A program made the translations under genes and the position numbers. Below the pieces are notes generated by a model. That model worked only from the letters and a program-made list of their open reading frames with translations. It did no database searches and was not told the origin of the DNA. A stretch of 6,322 nucleotides of DNA from JANLQX01 sp031368095. Lineage in GTDB: Bacteria; Actinomycetota; Acidimicrobiia; Acidimicrobiales; JANYDT01. Position 1 is the first letter of the stretch, and the number at the start of each line of letters is the position of its first letter. Below, one piece after another: positions 5,239-6,322 of this stretch. The stretch is taken from assembly GCA_031368095.1 (NCBI GenBank), contig JANLQX010000217.1, forward strand, positions 1 to 6,322, given 5' to 3'.

Positions 5239-6322
5239 TTAGAAAATTTCGAAGAGTCCCGCCGCGCCCATGCCGCCACCGACACACATGGTGACAACGC
5301 CGAGCTTGGCTCCGCGGCGCTTGCCCTCCTGGAGGAGGTGCCCGGCACAGCGAGTTCCAGTCATGCCGAACGGGTGGCCAATGGCGATCGAGCCGCCGTT
5401 GACGTTGTACTTGGCCGGATCGATCCCGAGCTTGTCGCGTGAATACAGGCACTGGCTGGCGAAGGCTTCGTTGAGCTCCCAGATGTCGATGTCGTCGACG
5501 GTCAGGCCGTGGCGAGCAAGGAGCTTCGGAACGGCGAACACCGGCCCGATACCCATTTCGTCGGGTGCGCATCCGGCCACCGCCCATCCCTTGAACGCGC
5601 CCATCGGCGTGAGGCCGCGCCGTTCGGCCTCCTTGGCCTCCATCATCACGACGGCGGCGGCGCCGTCGGAGAGTTGACTGGCGTTACCGGCGGTGATGTA
5701 CTTGCCCGCGCCCATGACCGGCCCCAGCTTGGCCAGACCCTCAATGGTGGTGTCGGGGCGGTTGCACTCGTCTCGATCAACCGTGTAATCGACGATCGTC
5801 TCTTCCTTGGTTTCCTTGTTGACCAACTTCATCTTCGTGATCATGGGGACGATTTCGTTCTCGAACAACCCATTGGCCTGGGCCGCACCCATGCGCTGCT
5901 GGGAGAGCAGGGAGTACTCGTCCTGGTATTCCCGGCTCACGCCGTAGCGCTCGGCGACGATATCGGCGGTGTCGATCATGGCCATGTAGATGTCGGGATA
6001 GGCAGCGGTGAGGGCCGGATCGAAGGTCTCACGCGCCGGTGCGCCGGAGCCAAGGCTGATCGACTCGACGCCACCGGCGACGATGACATCGGAACCGTCG
6101 TGGATGATGTGGTTGGCGGCCAGCGCAATCGAGTTCAGACCCGAGGAACAGAACCGGTTGACCGTGGCGCCGGAGACGGAGATCGGAAGCCCGGCGAGGA
6201 GACTGGCGTTGCGGGCGATGTTTCCGCCGCCGTGTGCCACGTTGCCCATATAGACGTCATCGACGGACTCCGCCTCGATGCCGGCGCGAGACACGGCATG
6301 GCTGATGGCGTGGGCCGCCATG
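5239..6322 (-). CDS. Acetyl-CoA acetyltransferase/thiolase (N-terminus outside window)
   Basis: This thiolase-superfamily enzyme catalyses thiolytic cleavage of 3-ketoacyl-CoA or the reverse condensation of acyl-CoAs, in beta-oxidation or related acyl-CoA pathways in the cytoplasm. It is read from the right edge to TAA at 5241-5239, with 360 residues visible from a Met codon at 6321. Counting from that Met, the nucleophile is Cys58 in VNRFCSSGLNSIALA. NEAFA follows at 285-289, His316 lies in GGSIAIGHPFGMTG, and the second active-site Cys346 lies in MCVGGGMGAAGLFEIF. All catalytic residues are present. Thiolases run about 390 residues, and their conserved N-terminal strand (of the type VxxxxRTPxG) is absent, so the visible Met is internal and about 30 residues lie outside. 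It is in the same direction as the GntR operon, but a promoter and operator separate them. Degradative or biosynthetic preference cannot be read from the sequence. Confidence 0.95.
   Translation of the reverse strand, partial: MAAHAISHAVSRAGIEAESVDDVYMGNVAHGGGNIARNASLLAGLPISVSGATVNRFCSSGLNSIALAANHIIHDGSDVIVAGGVESISLGSGAPARETFDPALTAAYPDIYMAMIDTADIVAERYGVSREYQDEYSLLSQQRMGAAQANGLFENEIVPMITKMKLVNKETKEETIVDYTVDRDECNRPDTTIEGLAKLGPVMGAGKYITAGNASQLSDGAAAVVMMEAKEAERRGLTPMGAFKGWAVAGCAPDEMGIGPVFAVPKLLARHGLTVDDIDIWELNEAFASQCLYSRDKLGIDPAKYNVNGGSIAIGHPFGMTGTRCAGHLLQEGKRRGAKLGVVTMCVGGGMGAAGLFEIF

Overview
The window comes from a high-GC genome with strong G/C bias at third codon positions. An actinobacterium is the best fit. 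The evidence is a UPF0182-type membrane protein (a family typical of actinobacteria and cyanobacteria), an initiator tRNA with an encoded CCA end, and two regulator genes that look leaderless. A lineage such as the Acidimicrobiia is possible, but the sequence alone does not settle this.

Layout: (1) positions 1-1415 hold the C-terminal half of a UPF0182 protein on the + strand, cut by the left edge. (2) Positions 1416-1574 hold a compact tRNA unit: a candidate promoter, an initiator tRNA-fMet (CAU), and a 13-bp perfect terminator-like hairpin. (3) Positions 1669-3077 hold a two-gene + strand unit, an XRE-cupin regulator followed 14 bp later by a crotonase-fold protein. (4) Positions 3054-5193 hold a tightly packed - strand unit, GntR/FCD regulator -> type II haloacid-dehalogenase-like HAD protein -> class II aldolase/adducin protein. 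Both gene junctions are 4-bp ATGA overlaps. (5) Positions 5239-6322 hold an acetyl-CoA acetyltransferase/thiolase on the - strand, cut at its N-terminus by the right edge.

Units 3 and 4 converge, and their last genes overlap tail to tail by 24 bp. The GntR regulator has a near-perfect 33-nt palindrome (15-bp arms) that contains the GTnnnAC core expected for FCD-family operators. It covers both a candidate -10 box and the ATG start codon, so simple autorepression of the GntR-HAD-aldolase operon is the natural reading.

Together the genes suggest a small-molecule or acyl-CoA catabolic neighbourhood under two local regulators; the substrates cannot be read from the sequence. Two of the enzymes lack a residue that is catalytic in the founding members of their families (crotonase second Glu is Cys131; FucA-type Glu is Ala85), so their textbook reactions should not be assumed. 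I see no mobile element, CRISPR array, phage gene or clearly new multi-gene system. The most notable points are the start-codon-spanning operator, the catalytic substitutions, and the C1xC72 mismatch in the initiator tRNA.
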